From Haloarchaeobius iranensis (GTDB lineage: Archaea > Halobacteriota > Halobacteria > Halobacteriales > Natrialbaceae): a DNA stretch of 64,000 nt. The stretch's first letter is position 1; each line of letters begins with the position of its first letter. Below, in pieces: positions 53,742 through 62,132 of this stretch. The position numbers and the translations under genes are program-made. The stretch spans positions 62,001 to 126,000 of the forward strand of contig NZ_FNIA01000002.1 in the NCBI RefSeq assembly GCF_900103505.1, read 5' to 3'. The notes under the pieces were generated by a model. The model was not told where the DNA came from. It was given only the letters and a program-made list of their open reading frames with translations, and made no database searches.

Positions 53742-54941
53742 ATGGAGACGACCGAGGCCTTCGTCGGACTGGACTGCGTCGACTGCGGCGAGCGCTTCGA
53801 CGCCGCCGAGGCGACACACGGCTGTCCCGACTGCGGGGGTATCCTCGACCCCGCGTACGAGTACGACGACGTGTCGCTGTCGAGAGAGGCGCTCGCCGAC
53901 CGTCCGTTCGAGTCGATGTGGCGCTACGCCGAACTGCTGCCGTTCACCCGCGAGTCGGCGGTGTCGATGGGCGAGGGCGCGACGGCGCTGGTCGAGTGCC
54001 CGACCCTGGCCGACGAGCTGGGCGTCGGCGAGGTGTACATCAAGGACGAGGGGCGCAACCCGACGGGGACGTTCAAGGACCGCGGGCAGACCGTCGCGGT
54101 GACCGCGGCAGCCCAGCACGGCGCGACGGACGTGGCGCTCGCCTCGGCGGGCAACGCCGGCCAGGCCGCCTCGGCGTACGCCGCGCGTGCCGGCATGGAT
54201 GCCCACGTGTTCCTGCCGGCGCGCTCCGGCTTCACGAACAAGGCGATGGTGAACGTCCACGGCGGCGACATGAGCGTCGTCGGGGGCCGCATCACCGACG
54301 CGGGCGAGGCGTTCGCCGACGCCATGGACGACCCGGAGAACGACCACTGGTACTCGGTGAAGACGTTCGAGACGCCGTACCGCCACGAGGGCAAGAAGAC
54401 GATGTACTACGAGATCGCCGAGCAGCTGGACTGGGAGACGCCCGACGCGGTCGTCTACCCGACCGGCGGCGGCGTCGGCCTCGTCGGGATGCACAAGGCC
54501 GCCGAGGAGTTCGCATCGCTCGGGCTGACCGACGACGTGCCCGGGTTCTACGCGGCCCAGGCGACCGGCTGTGCGCCCATCGTCGCCGCCTTCGAGGAGG
54601 GGAAGGACGTCCACGAGGCGTGGGAGCATCCCGACACTATCTGCGGCGGCATCGAGATCCCGGACCCCGGTGCGAGCCCCTGGATACTCGACGTGCTCCG
54701 CGAGTCCGACGGCGGCGCGGTCGCGACGGACGACCCGGACATCCTCGACGCCGCGATCACGGTCGCCCAGCACGAGGGCCTGGAGATGGGCGCGACCTGC
54801 GCTGCGGCCGCCTCGGGCGCGTGGAAGCTCGCCGACGAGGGCGAGTTCGACGAGGACGACACCGTCGTGCTCGTCAACACCGGCACGGGCAACAAGGACG
54901 ACGACATCCTCCGCAGCCACCTGATGGGCCAGGGTATCTGA
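53742..54941 (+). CDS. thrC: Threonine synthase
   Basis: PLP enzyme converting O-phosphohomoserine to threonine. The 399-residue protein has an N-terminal zinc-ribbon-like motif (C12, C15, C28, C31) and the PLP lysine K112 in NPTGTFKDRG. ASAGNAGQAASAYAARAG (serine/glycine-rich phosphate loop) and the late PTGGGVGLVGMHKAA follow. Length and motifs are typical of class II archaeal threonine synthases. A TATA-like GGCTTAGGA lies about 25-30 nt before the ATG. Confidence 0.95.
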   Translation: METTEAFVGLDCVDCGERFDAAEATHGCPDCGGILDPAYEYDDVSLSREALADRPFESMWRYAELLPFTRESAVSMGEGATALVECPTLADELGVGEVYIKDEGRNPTGTFKDRGQTVAVTAAAQHGATDVALASAGNAGQAASAYAARAGMDAHVFLPARSGFTNKAMVNVHGGDMSVVGGRITDAGEAFADAMDDPENDHWYSVKTFETPYRHEGKKTMYYEIAEQLDWETPDAVVYPTGGGVGLVGMHKAAEEFASLGLTDDVPGFYAAQATGCAPIVAAFEEGKDVHEAWEHPDTICGGIEIPDPGASPWILDVLRESDGGAVATDDPDILDAAITVAQHEGLEMGATCAAAASGAWKLADEGEFDEDDTVVLVNTGTGNKDDDILRSHLMGQGI

Positions 54942-55000
54942 CCGCGGCCTCGCGGCCGTTCCCGACACGATGCGCGACTGTCGACCGTGTAACTTTTACT

Positions 55001-55014
55001 TTAGACACGTCTAA
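55001..55014. promoter_or_regulatory. DtxR-type palindromic operator
   Basis: TTAGACACGTCTAA is a perfect 6-2-6 inverted repeat ending 12 nt before the DtxR gene start at 55027. DtxR/MntR/Idr proteins bind palindromes starting with TTAG and ending CTAA, and the site overlaps the transcription start region, so autoregulation is likely. Confidence 0.7.
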
Positions 55015-55026
55015 TCCGGGGCAAGG

Positions 55027-55725
55027 ATGCTTTCCGACGTGATGGAGGACTATCTGAAGGGCATCTACATCCTTCAGGAGCGCGCGGAGCCGCCCATCTC
55101 GACCTCCCAGATCGCGGACTACCTGGACGTCACCCCACCGACGGTGACGAGCATGGTCGAGAAGCTCGACGACCGGGGGCTCGTCGAGCGCGAGAAGTAC
55201 AAGGGCGTCGAGCTGACCGACGAGGGAGTCACCGTCGCACTCGAGGTGCTCCGGCACCACCGGCTCCTCGAGGCCTACCTCACCGAGCACCTCGACTACG
55301 ACTGGTCCGAGGTCCACGAGGAGGCCGACGTGCTCGAACACCACATCTCCGAGGAGTTCGAGCGCCGCGTCGCCGAGGCGCTGGACGACCCCACCGTCGA
55401 CCCCCACGGCGACCCGATCCCGAACGCCGACCTCTCGCCGCCGGACGACGCCGAACACACCCGGCTGTCGGAGCACGAGCCCGGCACGACGGTCGAGATA
55501 TCCCGCGTCAGCGACCGCGAGGAGGAGGAGCTCCGGTACCTGAAGGACGCGAACATCACGCCCGGCACTGTCGTCCGCATCGTCGACGTGGCCCCCTTCG
55601 GGATGGTCACCGTCGCCGTCAGCGACGGCGGCCGACAGAGCCTCCCGGAGGAGATCGCCGACTCCATCCGCGTCAAGCGGGTCGAGACCGACGCCGTCTC
55701 CGCCGAGGAGGTGCCCGAGGCGTGA
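55027..55725 (+). CDS. Metal-dependent DtxR/MntR family repressor
   Basis: Represses metal genes when bound to Mn(II) or Fe(II). The 232-residue protein has an N-terminal wHTH (MLSDVMEDYLKGIYILQ; TPPTVTSMVEKLDDRGLVERE), a dimerisation/metal domain with RHHRLLEAYLTEHL and HEEADVLEHHISEEFE, and a C-terminal FeoA/SH3-like domain from about 150 (GTTVEISRVSD). The His/Glu/Cys metal sites appear to be His- and Glu-based. Its stop overlaps the GTG of the downstream transporter by 4 nt, so the two form one unit. Confidence 0.92.
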   Translation: MLSDVMEDYLKGIYILQERAEPPISTSQIADYLDVTPPTVTSMVEKLDDRGLVEREKYKGVELTDEGVTVALEVLRHHRLLEAYLTEHLDYDWSEVHEEADVLEHHISEEFERRVAEALDDPTVDPHGDPIPNADLSPPDDAEHTRLSEHEPGTTVEISRVSDREEEELRYLKDANITPGTVVRIVDVAPFGMVTVAVSDGGRQSLPEEIADSIRVKRVETDAVSAEEVPEA

Positions 55726-56489
55726 CCGGCTTCGCGGAGGTCGTCGTCGTCGCGTTCGTCGCCCAGCTGGCGGTGCTGCCCGGCGAGAAGGTCCAGTTCA
55801 TCATCGCCGGGCTGTCGACGCGCTACCATCCCCTCGTCGTCGTCTCCGCCGCAGCGACCGCGTTCGCCGGCTGGACCGCACTGGAGATCCTCCTCGGTGA
55901 GTTCCTCCTCCGGGTGCTCCCGGGCGTCTACCTCGACATCTTCACCGGCACCCTCTTCCTCGTCTTCGCCGGGCTGCTCCTGCGCTCGATGCCGACGGAC
56001 GGCGACCGCAGCTTCGACAGCGTCGAGACCGACGGTGGGTTTCTCGCGTCCGTCGAGGGTGCCACCGAGACACGAACGGTGTTCGGCCGCGAACTCCCCG
56101 CCAGCCTCGCCGCGTGGTTCCCCATCTTCGGGATGATGGCCGCGGGCGAGTTCGGCGACAAGACCCAGATGGTCACCATCGGGCTCGCGGCCCAGTACGG
56201 CGCGACGCCGGCCATCTGGACGGGCGAGATGCTCGCCATCGTCCCGGTGAGCCTCGCGAACGCCTACTTCTTCCACCGGTTCGCGGGCCGGGTGAACCTC
56301 CGGACGGCCCACATCGCCTCCGCCGCGCTCTTCGGCTTCTTCGGACTGGACACGTTCCTCGCACTCCTGACAGGGTTCTCGTTCTGGGAGACGTTCGTCG
56401 GGGCGGCCACGGACGCCGTCTTCGCCGTCACGGACTGGCTGGCCAACGTCCTCCCGCTCGCCGTCGACAGCGTGGCGACGCTCCCGTAG
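55722..56489 (+). CDS. TMEM165/GDT1 family cation transporter
   Basis: Probable Mn(II) or Ca(II) exporter/antiporter. The 255-residue protein has about seven helices and the family's two acidic motifs. The second is canonical (GEFGDKTQM), while the first reads LPGEKVQFI instead of ExGDKT. A loop of about 50 residues divides the halves. The GTG start overlaps the DtxR stop by 4 nt (GTGA). Being translationally coupled to a DtxR/MntR-type regulator makes metal efflux or homeostasis the strongest inference. Confidence 0.87.
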   Translation: MTGFAEVVVVAFVAQLAVLPGEKVQFIIAGLSTRYHPLVVVSAAATAFAGWTALEILLGEFLLRVLPGVYLDIFTGTLFLVFAGLLLRSMPTDGDRSFDSVETDGGFLASVEGATETRTVFGRELPASLAAWFPIFGMMAAGEFGDKTQMVTIGLAAQYGATPAIWTGEMLAIVPVSLANAYFFHRFAGRVNLRTAHIASAALFGFFGLDTFLALLTGFSFWETFVGAATDAVFAVTDWLANVLPLAVDSVATLP

Positions 56490-56574
56490 TCGGCCGCCAC
56501 TTCGCCGGCTGACTTTCACAACGTCCTTCGCCGCCTCCGGTCGCCTTTTGTATCCCACTCGCGTACGGCCGCCG

Positions 56575-57264
56575 ATGGCATCGACTGTCGCCTCGCTCTT
56601 CGCCGGCCTCCTCTTCGGCTTCGCACTCGCTTCCCCACCGGGGCCGATGAACGCGATCATCGCCGAGGAGAGCGTGCTCGGCGGCTGGCTCTCCGGCGTG
56701 CGAGCGGGCCTCGGTGCCTTTACCGCCGACGCCTGCTTCTTCGTGCTCGCGTGGCTCGGCGTCGTCGCGTTCGTCGAGACCGTCCCAGCGGTCAAGGGCG
56801 TCATGGTCGCCGCCGGCGGCGTCCTCATGCTCTACTTCGCCTACGGGGCCGCCCGCGACGCGATGACCGCGACTGACTTCGTCGAGGTCGACCCCGAGGA
56901 CGACCGGAAGGGGTTCACCAAGGCGTTCGTGCTCGCGCTCACGAACCCGTACCAGATCGTCTTCTGGCTCACCGTCGGCGTCCACATGCTCGACGACCGC
57001 ACCATCGACGTGTTCACCCACGTCCCCTACGTGAGCGAGTCGCTCGCCGGCACCGTCGTCGTGCAGGCAGGGTCGCCGGCGCTCGTCGTCGGCTTCTTCG
57101 GCGGTATCCTCGTCTGGGTTACGGGCTTCCCGGCCACGCTCGTCGCCGTCGGCAAACGCGTCGACAGGTTCGCCCCGGTCGTCGCGGGCGCGAGTGCGGT
57201 GGTGCTCGCGCTGTTCGGCGGCTTCTTCCTCGTCGACGCGGTACGGACGTTCGCGCCGGTGTAG
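56575..57264 (+). CDS. LysE family transporter
   Basis: Amino-acid or small-molecule exporter of the LysE/RhtB family. The 229-residue protein has about six helices, with the family signature SPPGPMNAIIAEESVLGG in the first and NPYQIVFWLTVG in the fourth. The ATG at 56575 gives a hydrophobic N terminus, MASTVASLFAGLLFG; an in-frame start 27 nt upstream is less likely. Substrate unknown. It follows the GDT1-like gene after 85 nt. Confidence 0.9.
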   Translation: MASTVASLFAGLLFGFALASPPGPMNAIIAEESVLGGWLSGVRAGLGAFTADACFFVLAWLGVVAFVETVPAVKGVMVAAGGVLMLYFAYGAARDAMTATDFVEVDPEDDRKGFTKAFVLALTNPYQIVFWLTVGVHMLDDRTIDVFTHVPYVSESLAGTVVVQAGSPALVVGFFGGILVWVTGFPATLVAVGKRVDRFAPVVAGASAVVLALFGGFFLVDAVRTFAPV

Positions 57265-57300
57265 CCGTCGCTCCGGCACAGAAACAGCGGTTCGACCGCC

Positions 57301-57996
57301 TCAGAGAGGGGAATCGACGTCGCCGAGGTCCATCTCGGCGACCTCCAGTTCCAGCCACTCGCGGAACCACTTCACGCGCTTGAGCCGCTGGTGTGCGATG
57401 CCCTCGGCGGTGTCGCTCTCGATGCGCTCCGCGGCGTCGTGACCGCGCTCTAGCACCCGGTCGACCATCTCGGCGGCGTCCATGTGCGTCCGGGCCTCGT
57501 AGCCCATCCGGAGCAGCATCAGCGCCGTGCCGTTCGCGCCGACCTTGTCGAGCACGTCGCCCTCGATGAGACACTGCGTCTCCAGCGAGAGGTCGCCGAG
57601 CTCGCCCTGGTACGAGTGGTTCTCGACGGCACGACACACCTCGTCGACGAACGACGCGGGGAACTCACCGCGGGTCTCGAGGTACTGTCGGGCGACGCGA
57701 GCGCCCTCCTCGGCGTGGACGTCCTGGTCGGCGTCGAGCTTCGCGATGTCGTGGAACAGCGCGGCGACGCGGGTCACGTCCACGTCGGCGCCCTCCTGCT
57801 TCGCGATCTTCGTCGCGAGGGCGACGACGTTGAGGATGTGGTTGAACCGGTACTCGGCGGAGTGCCAGGGGTACCACCGCATCCGGCCGCCCTCCTCCTC
57901 GTTCTCCACGCTGGCGAGGAGGTAGTCGTGCACGAACGATTGCATCTCCTCGAACTCCTCGTCGGTGACCCGTGATTCCTTTATCTCGACACCCAT
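57301..57996 (-). CDS. HD domain phosphohydrolase
   Basis: A 231-residue cytosolic protein with the HD motif in AALFHDIAKLDADQD and the other metal His/Asp in HSAEYRFNHILNVVALA and VENHSYQGEL. It resembles haloarchaeal HD hydrolases of nucleotides, but the exact substrate is unknown. The ATG at 57996 is chosen over one 12 nt upstream; the two differ by only four residues. It diverges from AlaX. Confidence 0.9.
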   Translation of the reverse strand: MGVEIKESRVTDEEFEEMQSFVHDYLLASVENEEEGGRMRWYPWHSAEYRFNHILNVVALATKIAKQEGADVDVTRVAALFHDIAKLDADQDVHAEEGARVARQYLETRGEFPASFVDEVCRAVENHSYQGELGDLSLETQCLIEGDVLDKVGANGTALMLLRMGYEARTHMDAAEMVDRVLERGHDAAERIESDTAEGIAHQRLKRVKWFREWLELEVAEMDLGDVDSPL

Positions 57997-58111
57997 AGAG
58001 AATCCCACCAGATTAGACGGTCCGTAGTCATTGTTATCGGTACAAACGGCTCTACAACTCTTAGGCGTTACGACAGTGCGGATTAAGTGTACGCAGAGCC
58101 TCGCTCCGGAC

Positions 58112-58864
58112 GTGACAGAAGTGCTCTACCTGACAGATTCGTCCACCCGTCGCTTCGAGGCGACCGTCGAGCGCGTCGCCGGTGACCGGGTCGTGTTGGA
58201 CCGTACCTGCTTCTACCCGGCCGGCGGCGGCCAGCCCGCCGACGCCGGGACGCTGACCGCCGACGGCACCGAGTGGGCCGTCACCGATGTCGCGAAGAAG
58301 GACACCATCTACCACATGCTCGACGACGACCCGCCGGAGCCGGGCACCGCCGTCGTCGGCGAGCTCGACTGGGACCGCCGCCACGCCCACATGCGCTACC
58401 ACACCGCCCAGCATCTCCTCTCGGGGCTGTTGCTCGACGAGTTCGCCGCCCAGACGACCGGCAACCAGGTGTACGCGGACCGCGCCCGCCTCGACTGCGA
58501 CTACGACCGATTCGACGACGGGGACCTCGCCACCATCGAGGACGGGCTGAACGAACTCGTCGACGACGAGCTGCCCGTCCGCTGGTACGAGATGGACCGC
58601 GAGACGGCGGAGGCCGAGCTCGACACGGACCGCACCCGCATCGACCTGCTGCCCGACTCCATCACCGAACTTCGAATCGTCGAGATCGGTGGGGTGGGGC
58701 CGGCGGGAGCGTGCGACCGTGCCGACGCCGCCGCCGACCCCTACGACCGCACCGCCTGCGCCGGCACGCACGTCGAGTCCACGGGCGACATCGGGACCGT
58801 CACCGTCACCGGCCGGGAGACCCGCGGCTCGGACGGCGAGCGCGTCCGGTTCGAGCTTGCGTAG
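58112..58864 (+). CDS. alaX: Alanyl-tRNA editing protein AlaX
   Basis: Trans-acting editing enzyme that hydrolyses Ser-tRNA(Ala) or Gly-tRNA(Ala). The 250-residue protein has the zinc motif HTAQHLLSG (HxxxH) and the second pair CAGTHV (CxxxH), plus CFYPAGGGQPADAGTL of the AlaRS editing domain. A GTG start at 58112 gives the family start MTEVLYLTDS; an in-frame codon 81 nt upstream is unlikely. AlaX-L sized proteins fuse an AlaRS C-Ala-like part, absent here. No alaS in the window. Confidence 0.9.
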   Translation: MTEVLYLTDSSTRRFEATVERVAGDRVVLDRTCFYPAGGGQPADAGTLTADGTEWAVTDVAKKDTIYHMLDDDPPEPGTAVVGELDWDRRHAHMRYHTAQHLLSGLLLDEFAAQTTGNQVYADRARLDCDYDRFDDGDLATIEDGLNELVDDELPVRWYEMDRETAEAELDTDRTRIDLLPDSITELRIVEIGGVGPAGACDRADAAADPYDRTACAGTHVESTGDIGTVTVTGRETRGSDGERVRFELA

Positions 58865-58937
58865 GCCGGGGAGCTGGACTGCATCGACCCCGCTACACAC
58901 CCGATTCCTTATATCGCAGTCGGACGCACCTGCGGAC

Positions 58938-59918
58938 GTGAACGTCAGGAACGTCCTCCCGCGCGACGCGATTCCGAGCGTCGACGACCCGACCTACGAC
59001 CCCGTCGCCGAGTACGATGGCGACGGCGACGACGAGGTCGTCGTCGTCGACGGCGAGCAAGCCCGTGCCTACCCCGTCCGGTACCTGCACTACCACGAGA
59101 TCGTCAACGCAGAGGCCTCTGACGGCAGTCCAGTCGCCGTCACGTGGTGTCCCCTCTGCGGGAGCGCCGTCGTCTACGAGCGCACCGTGGCCACGGACGA
59201 CGGCGCGGACCCCCGGACCCTCACCTTCGGCGTGTCCGGCAAGCTGGCAGACGACGACCTGGTGATGTACGACCGCGAGACGGAGAGCGAGTAGAAGCAG
59301 AGCCGCGGCGTCGCCATCGACGGCCCGCTCTCCGGCGTCGAACTCACCGTCGTCCCGGCCGCGATGACGACCGTCGACCGCTTCCGCGACGCGAATCCCG
59401 GCGGCGAGGTGCTCGTCCCGCCGGGCGGCGAGAGCGAGGCCGCCGGCGAAGGCGACGAGCCCGAACCCATCGACTACGACGTGGCCCCGTACGAGCACTA
59501 CTTCGAGATGGACGGCTTCGGCCTCGCCGCCCACCGTGGCACCGGCGACGAACGCGACTGGGACCGCAGAGACCTCGACCCGAAGGCCGTCGTCCTCGGC
59601 CTCACCGTCGGCGACGACGCCCTCGGGTTCCCGCTCTCGCGCGTCGAGGCGAACGGGAGCGTCGCGCAGACGACCGTCGGCCACCGCGACGTGGTCGTCT
59701 TCGCCACCGAGGACGGCATCCACGCCTTCGAGAACCCGGGACTCGCGTTCGAACGCACCGTCGAACCCGGGACGTTCGTCGCCGACGGTGCCCGCTGGGA
59801 CGGCGCGACCGGCGAGAGCGACGACGGCCGGTCCCTGGAGCGACTGCCGAGCCGTCGGCTGTTCGCGTTCGCCTGGCAGGACGACCACGGTGCCGACGCC
59901 TTCCACGAGAACGAGTAG
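58938..59918 (+). pseudogene. DUF3179 protein gene interrupted by an in-frame TAG
   Basis: Reads as one 326-codon DUF3179 protein (GTG start; motif TWCPLCGSAVVYERTV, then PAAMTTVDRFRDANP, PPGGESEAA). Codon 119, at 59292-59294, is TAG where homologues have Trp (..SE*KQSRG against the usual SEWKQS). A single G-to-A change in TGG explains it. The same frame continues intact for 207 codons after the stop. Either a fresh nonsense mutation, a sequencing error or readthrough. Short halves are not likely to fold. The gene is 73 nt after AlaX. Confidence 0.75.
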
Positions 59919-59946
59919 TCCGCGACCGCGAGCGTTCGACGAGCCG

Positions 59947-60126
59947 TTACTCGTCGTCGTCTTTCATCTGCTTGAGCTGCCCGACGAGGTCCTCGTTCGA
60001 CATGTCCCCCTGGTCGAACGAGACCTCACCCTCGTGGTCGTGCTCGTGGACGGTGACCGCGTCGTCCTCGTCGATGTCGCTGTCCTGGTCCTGTTGTTCG
60101 GATTCGTCGTAGCTCCCAAAGCCCAT
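59947..60126 (-). CDS. Small acidic haloarchaeal protein (DUF5786 type)
   Basis: A 59-residue protein, MGFGSYDESEQ... with a second segment VTVHEHDHEGEVSF and ending VGQLKQMKDDDE. Extremely acidic, no membrane helix. I recognise the family by its MGFGSYDESEQ start, commonly annotated DUF5786; function unknown. It is convergent with the DUF3179 gene (28 nt between stops). Confidence 0.8.
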   Translation of the reverse strand: MGFGSYDESEQQDQDSDIDEDDAVTVHEHDHEGEVSFDQGDMSNEDLVGQLKQMKDDDE

Positions 60127-60202
60127 TGGATTCGAAACGAGGGGCGGCAGCTATGAAAAAGGTCCGTTCTCGGATTGCCGGAAAATGTAAAAAATTCTAT
60201 AG

Positions 60203-60275
60203 TAGCCCTGAACGGATTCGAACCGTTGTCATGGGCTCCAAAGGCCCATATGATTGGCCACTACACCACAGGGCT
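60203..60275 (-). tRNA. tRNA-Gln (TTG)
   Basis: The complement folds as a 73-nt tRNA. Acceptor arms are AGCCCTG/CAGGGCT and the D-arm has AGTGGCCAATCAT. The anticodon loop CTTTGGA has anticodon TTG, giving Gln for CAA codons, and the T-loop is TTCGAAT. CCA is not encoded. It lies 45 nt downstream of the HNH gene on the same strand. Confidence 0.93.
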
Positions 60276-60320
60276 AAGCAGTCGAGGGTTGCGCATGGAC
60301 CGATTTATGCGTTGTTATTC

Positions 60321-61040
60321 CTACGGGACCGGTGTCGGTATCCGTCCGATCTCGGCTAATCGATGACAGCTCCGACAGAGGCAGATTACGTTTTCTATCG
60401 TGTGAGCGTCCTGCGGGTCATCGAACTCTCGAACTGGGACGATGTGGTGAACATCCGGCTCCCGCCCCATATCGGTCCTCGTACGTCCACATGACTGACA
60501 TTCGTGGTCGTCACGTTCCAAGGCCGCTCGTTTCACCGGATACCAAGAACCGCTGTAGTCGCTCGGGTCCCACTCCTCGTCCGTTGACATCCAGGCTGAG
60601 AGACAATCCCGTGAACAGAACCGACCGACGCTACGCTCGCGGTCCGACTTGAGCACCGTCATCTCGACGCCGCATTCGTCACAGTTCCGGTCGACACGCT
60701 GTACGTCCCACACTTCCCAGGAGGCGTCGCCGAGAAACTCGTCACTCTCGTCTACACAGGTCGGACAGTACACCCCGTCCTTGTCCGACGGGTAGTACTC
60801 GAACGCATCTCCACACCGAGCACACGCCGCCCTCTCCGTCGCGTCCTGCCAGTTCCCGTTGTGCTCGCCGGCATTCGGGTTGCAATCGTCGCAGTACTCA
60901 AGTCGGGCTTTGGGGTCGTAGAATTCGGTTCCACAGCCCGAACACTTCCGATTCGGCAGCGAGACGCCGTGGACCTTGGTGTGGTGCTGGCGCATCCCCC
61001 GTTCGGTCGACAACACCTTCTCGCAGGTCGGGCACTCCAT
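60321..61040 (-). CDS. HNH endonuclease with zinc-finger domains
   Basis: A 239-residue protein. A C2H2-like zinc finger at the N terminus (CPTCEKVLSTERGMRQHHTKVH) is followed by several CxxC zinc ribbons (CSGC, CDDC, CARC, CPTC, CDEC). The C-terminal HNH domain reads CQSCGRTR, VHHIVPVREF, IENVICLCRSCH. This matches homing-endonuclease or restriction-like proteins of archaeal mobile elements. It is beside tRNA-Gln, a typical integration neighbourhood, but no integrase accompanies it. A TATA-like GTTTAATACG and an AGGAGG precede the ATG. Confidence 0.9.
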   Translation of the reverse strand: MECPTCEKVLSTERGMRQHHTKVHGVSLPNRKCSGCGTEFYDPKARLEYCDDCNPNAGEHNGNWQDATERAACARCGDAFEYYPSDKDGVYCPTCVDESDEFLGDASWEVWDVQRVDRNCDECGVEMTVLKSDRERSVGRFCSRDCLSAWMSTDEEWDPSDYSGSWYPVKRAALERDDHECQSCGRTRTDMGREPDVHHIVPVREFDDPQDAHTIENVICLCRSCHRLAEIGRIPTPVP

Positions 61041-61102
61041 ACTTCCAGCAGCCTCCTGGTCGTATTAAACCCACGCCAGCCGTGGTGAAAGTAAAACCAG
61101 GT

Positions 61103-61537
61103 TCAGTCCGCGCTCTCGCCGGCGGCGACCTCCAGATAGCAGCACTGGTCGGCCTCGGCGTCGAAGCAGTCGGGGCACTCCTCGCGTCGGTCGATGATGG
61201 TGTCGAGTCGCTCGGCGACAGTGTCGTCGATGACGGCCTCCAGGGCGCTGGCCTCCCCGCGGTAGTCCTCGACCTCCAGGACGTTCGCGAGGAAGCGCTC
61301 GATGATGCAGTAAGTCTGGAGGGCGTCCTCGGCGCGGACGATCCCGTCGTCGGTGAGTGTCGCACCCTTGTACTTCTCGTGGTCGACGAGCCCCCGGTCC
61401 TGGAGCTTGCCGACCATCTCGTTGACACTGGCCGGCGAGACGTCGAGCATGTCCGCCAGCGCGCCCGTCGCTGCCGGCCCGTCTTCCATCCGTTGCACCA
61501 GGTAGATCGCCTTGAGATACTGGTCTGCGGTGTTCAT
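61103..61537 (-). CDS. Metal-dependent DtxR family regulator (short form)
   Basis: A 144-residue protein with a wHTH (ADQYLKAIYLVQR; SPASVNEMVGKLQDRGLVDHEKYKGATLTDDG) and a metal/dimerisation domain, but no FeoA domain. The C terminus carries a Cys-rich stretch (EECPDCFDAEADQCCYLE), which may bind metal or Fe-S. It is shorter than the DtxR at 55027. It follows a ferritin-like gene on the same strand after 10 nt, so iron storage and regulation appear cotranscribed. Confidence 0.9.
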   Translation of the reverse strand: MNTADQYLKAIYLVQRMEDGPAATGALADMLDVSPASVNEMVGKLQDRGLVDHEKYKGATLTDDGIVRAEDALQTYCIIERFLANVLEVEDYRGEASALEAVIDDTVAERLDTIIDRREECPDCFDAEADQCCYLEVAAGESAD

Positions 61538-61547
61538 CGGTTGGTCC

Positions 61548-62042
61548 TCACGCTCGTCGCTCCATGACTTCGGTGACCTCCTCGACGCCCTCCGCCTCCT
61601 CCTCGCGGATCTGGCGGAGTGTGTCGAGTACCAGTTCGCGGTCGATGCTGAACTCGCTCTCGCTCGCCTCGATGGCCTCGACGAGGTCGTCGTAGAACTT
61701 GTACGCGGTCTCCTCGTTGCAGAGCTGGTCGTACAGCAGCCCGTCGAAGTCCTCCGGCTTGGTCTGGGCGTACTGGGCCTCGACCAGCTTGTTTATCTCC
61801 TCGTAGGGGACCGTCTCGGCGTCCAGGTCCTCGATGAGTGCCTCGAGTCGGCTGCGGTGCTCTGCTGACTCCTCGGCGGCGTGTTCGAGGAGGTCGCGAA
61901 CGTCCTCGTCGACGCCCTCCTCGTCCTCGAAGGAGTCCAGGTGATGGTACGCGCGGGATTCGACGACTTCCTCCAGCACCGCCCCGATCTGCAGGAGACG
62001 GGCGAGCTGGTGGTCGGTCGCGACGCGCTGCCCCAGGCTCAT
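61548..62042 (-). CDS. Ferritin-like / rubrerythrin-type protein
   Basis: A 164-residue, all-helical acidic protein resembling the ferritin-like superfamily. Candidate di-iron ligands are ExxH-type pairs such as EEVVESRAYHHLDSF, EESAEHRSRLEALIE and EETAYKFYDDLVEAIE. It starts MSLGQRVATDHQLARLL. It probably binds iron or detoxifies peroxide and is the first gene in a unit with the DtxR regulator. A TATA-like GTTAAGTG lies about 25 nt upstream. Confidence 0.85.
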   Translation of the reverse strand: MSLGQRVATDHQLARLLQIGAVLEEVVESRAYHHLDSFEDEEGVDEDVRDLLEHAAEESAEHRSRLEALIEDLDAETVPYEEINKLVEAQYAQTKPEDFDGLLYDQLCNEETAYKFYDDLVEAIEASESEFSIDRELVLDTLRQIREEEAEGVEEVTEVMERRA

Positions 62043-62132
62043 GAGGGAACGGTAGAGAGCCGGTCACTTAACGCTCTCCCTCTCCACTCGACGCGCTCCC
62101 GGGCCGACCGGTGGCGTCGACGAGCCGCGCGC

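Noticed and set aside
58031-58111. Longer AlaX start
   Set aside because: The added residues (MLSVQTALQLLG...) do not match the family, whose N terminus starts at the GTG at 58112.
59292-59294. Pyrrolysine insertion at the TAG
   Set aside because: The conserved residue at this place is Trp and no pyl genes are seen in the window; a nonsense mutation or sequencing error is simpler.
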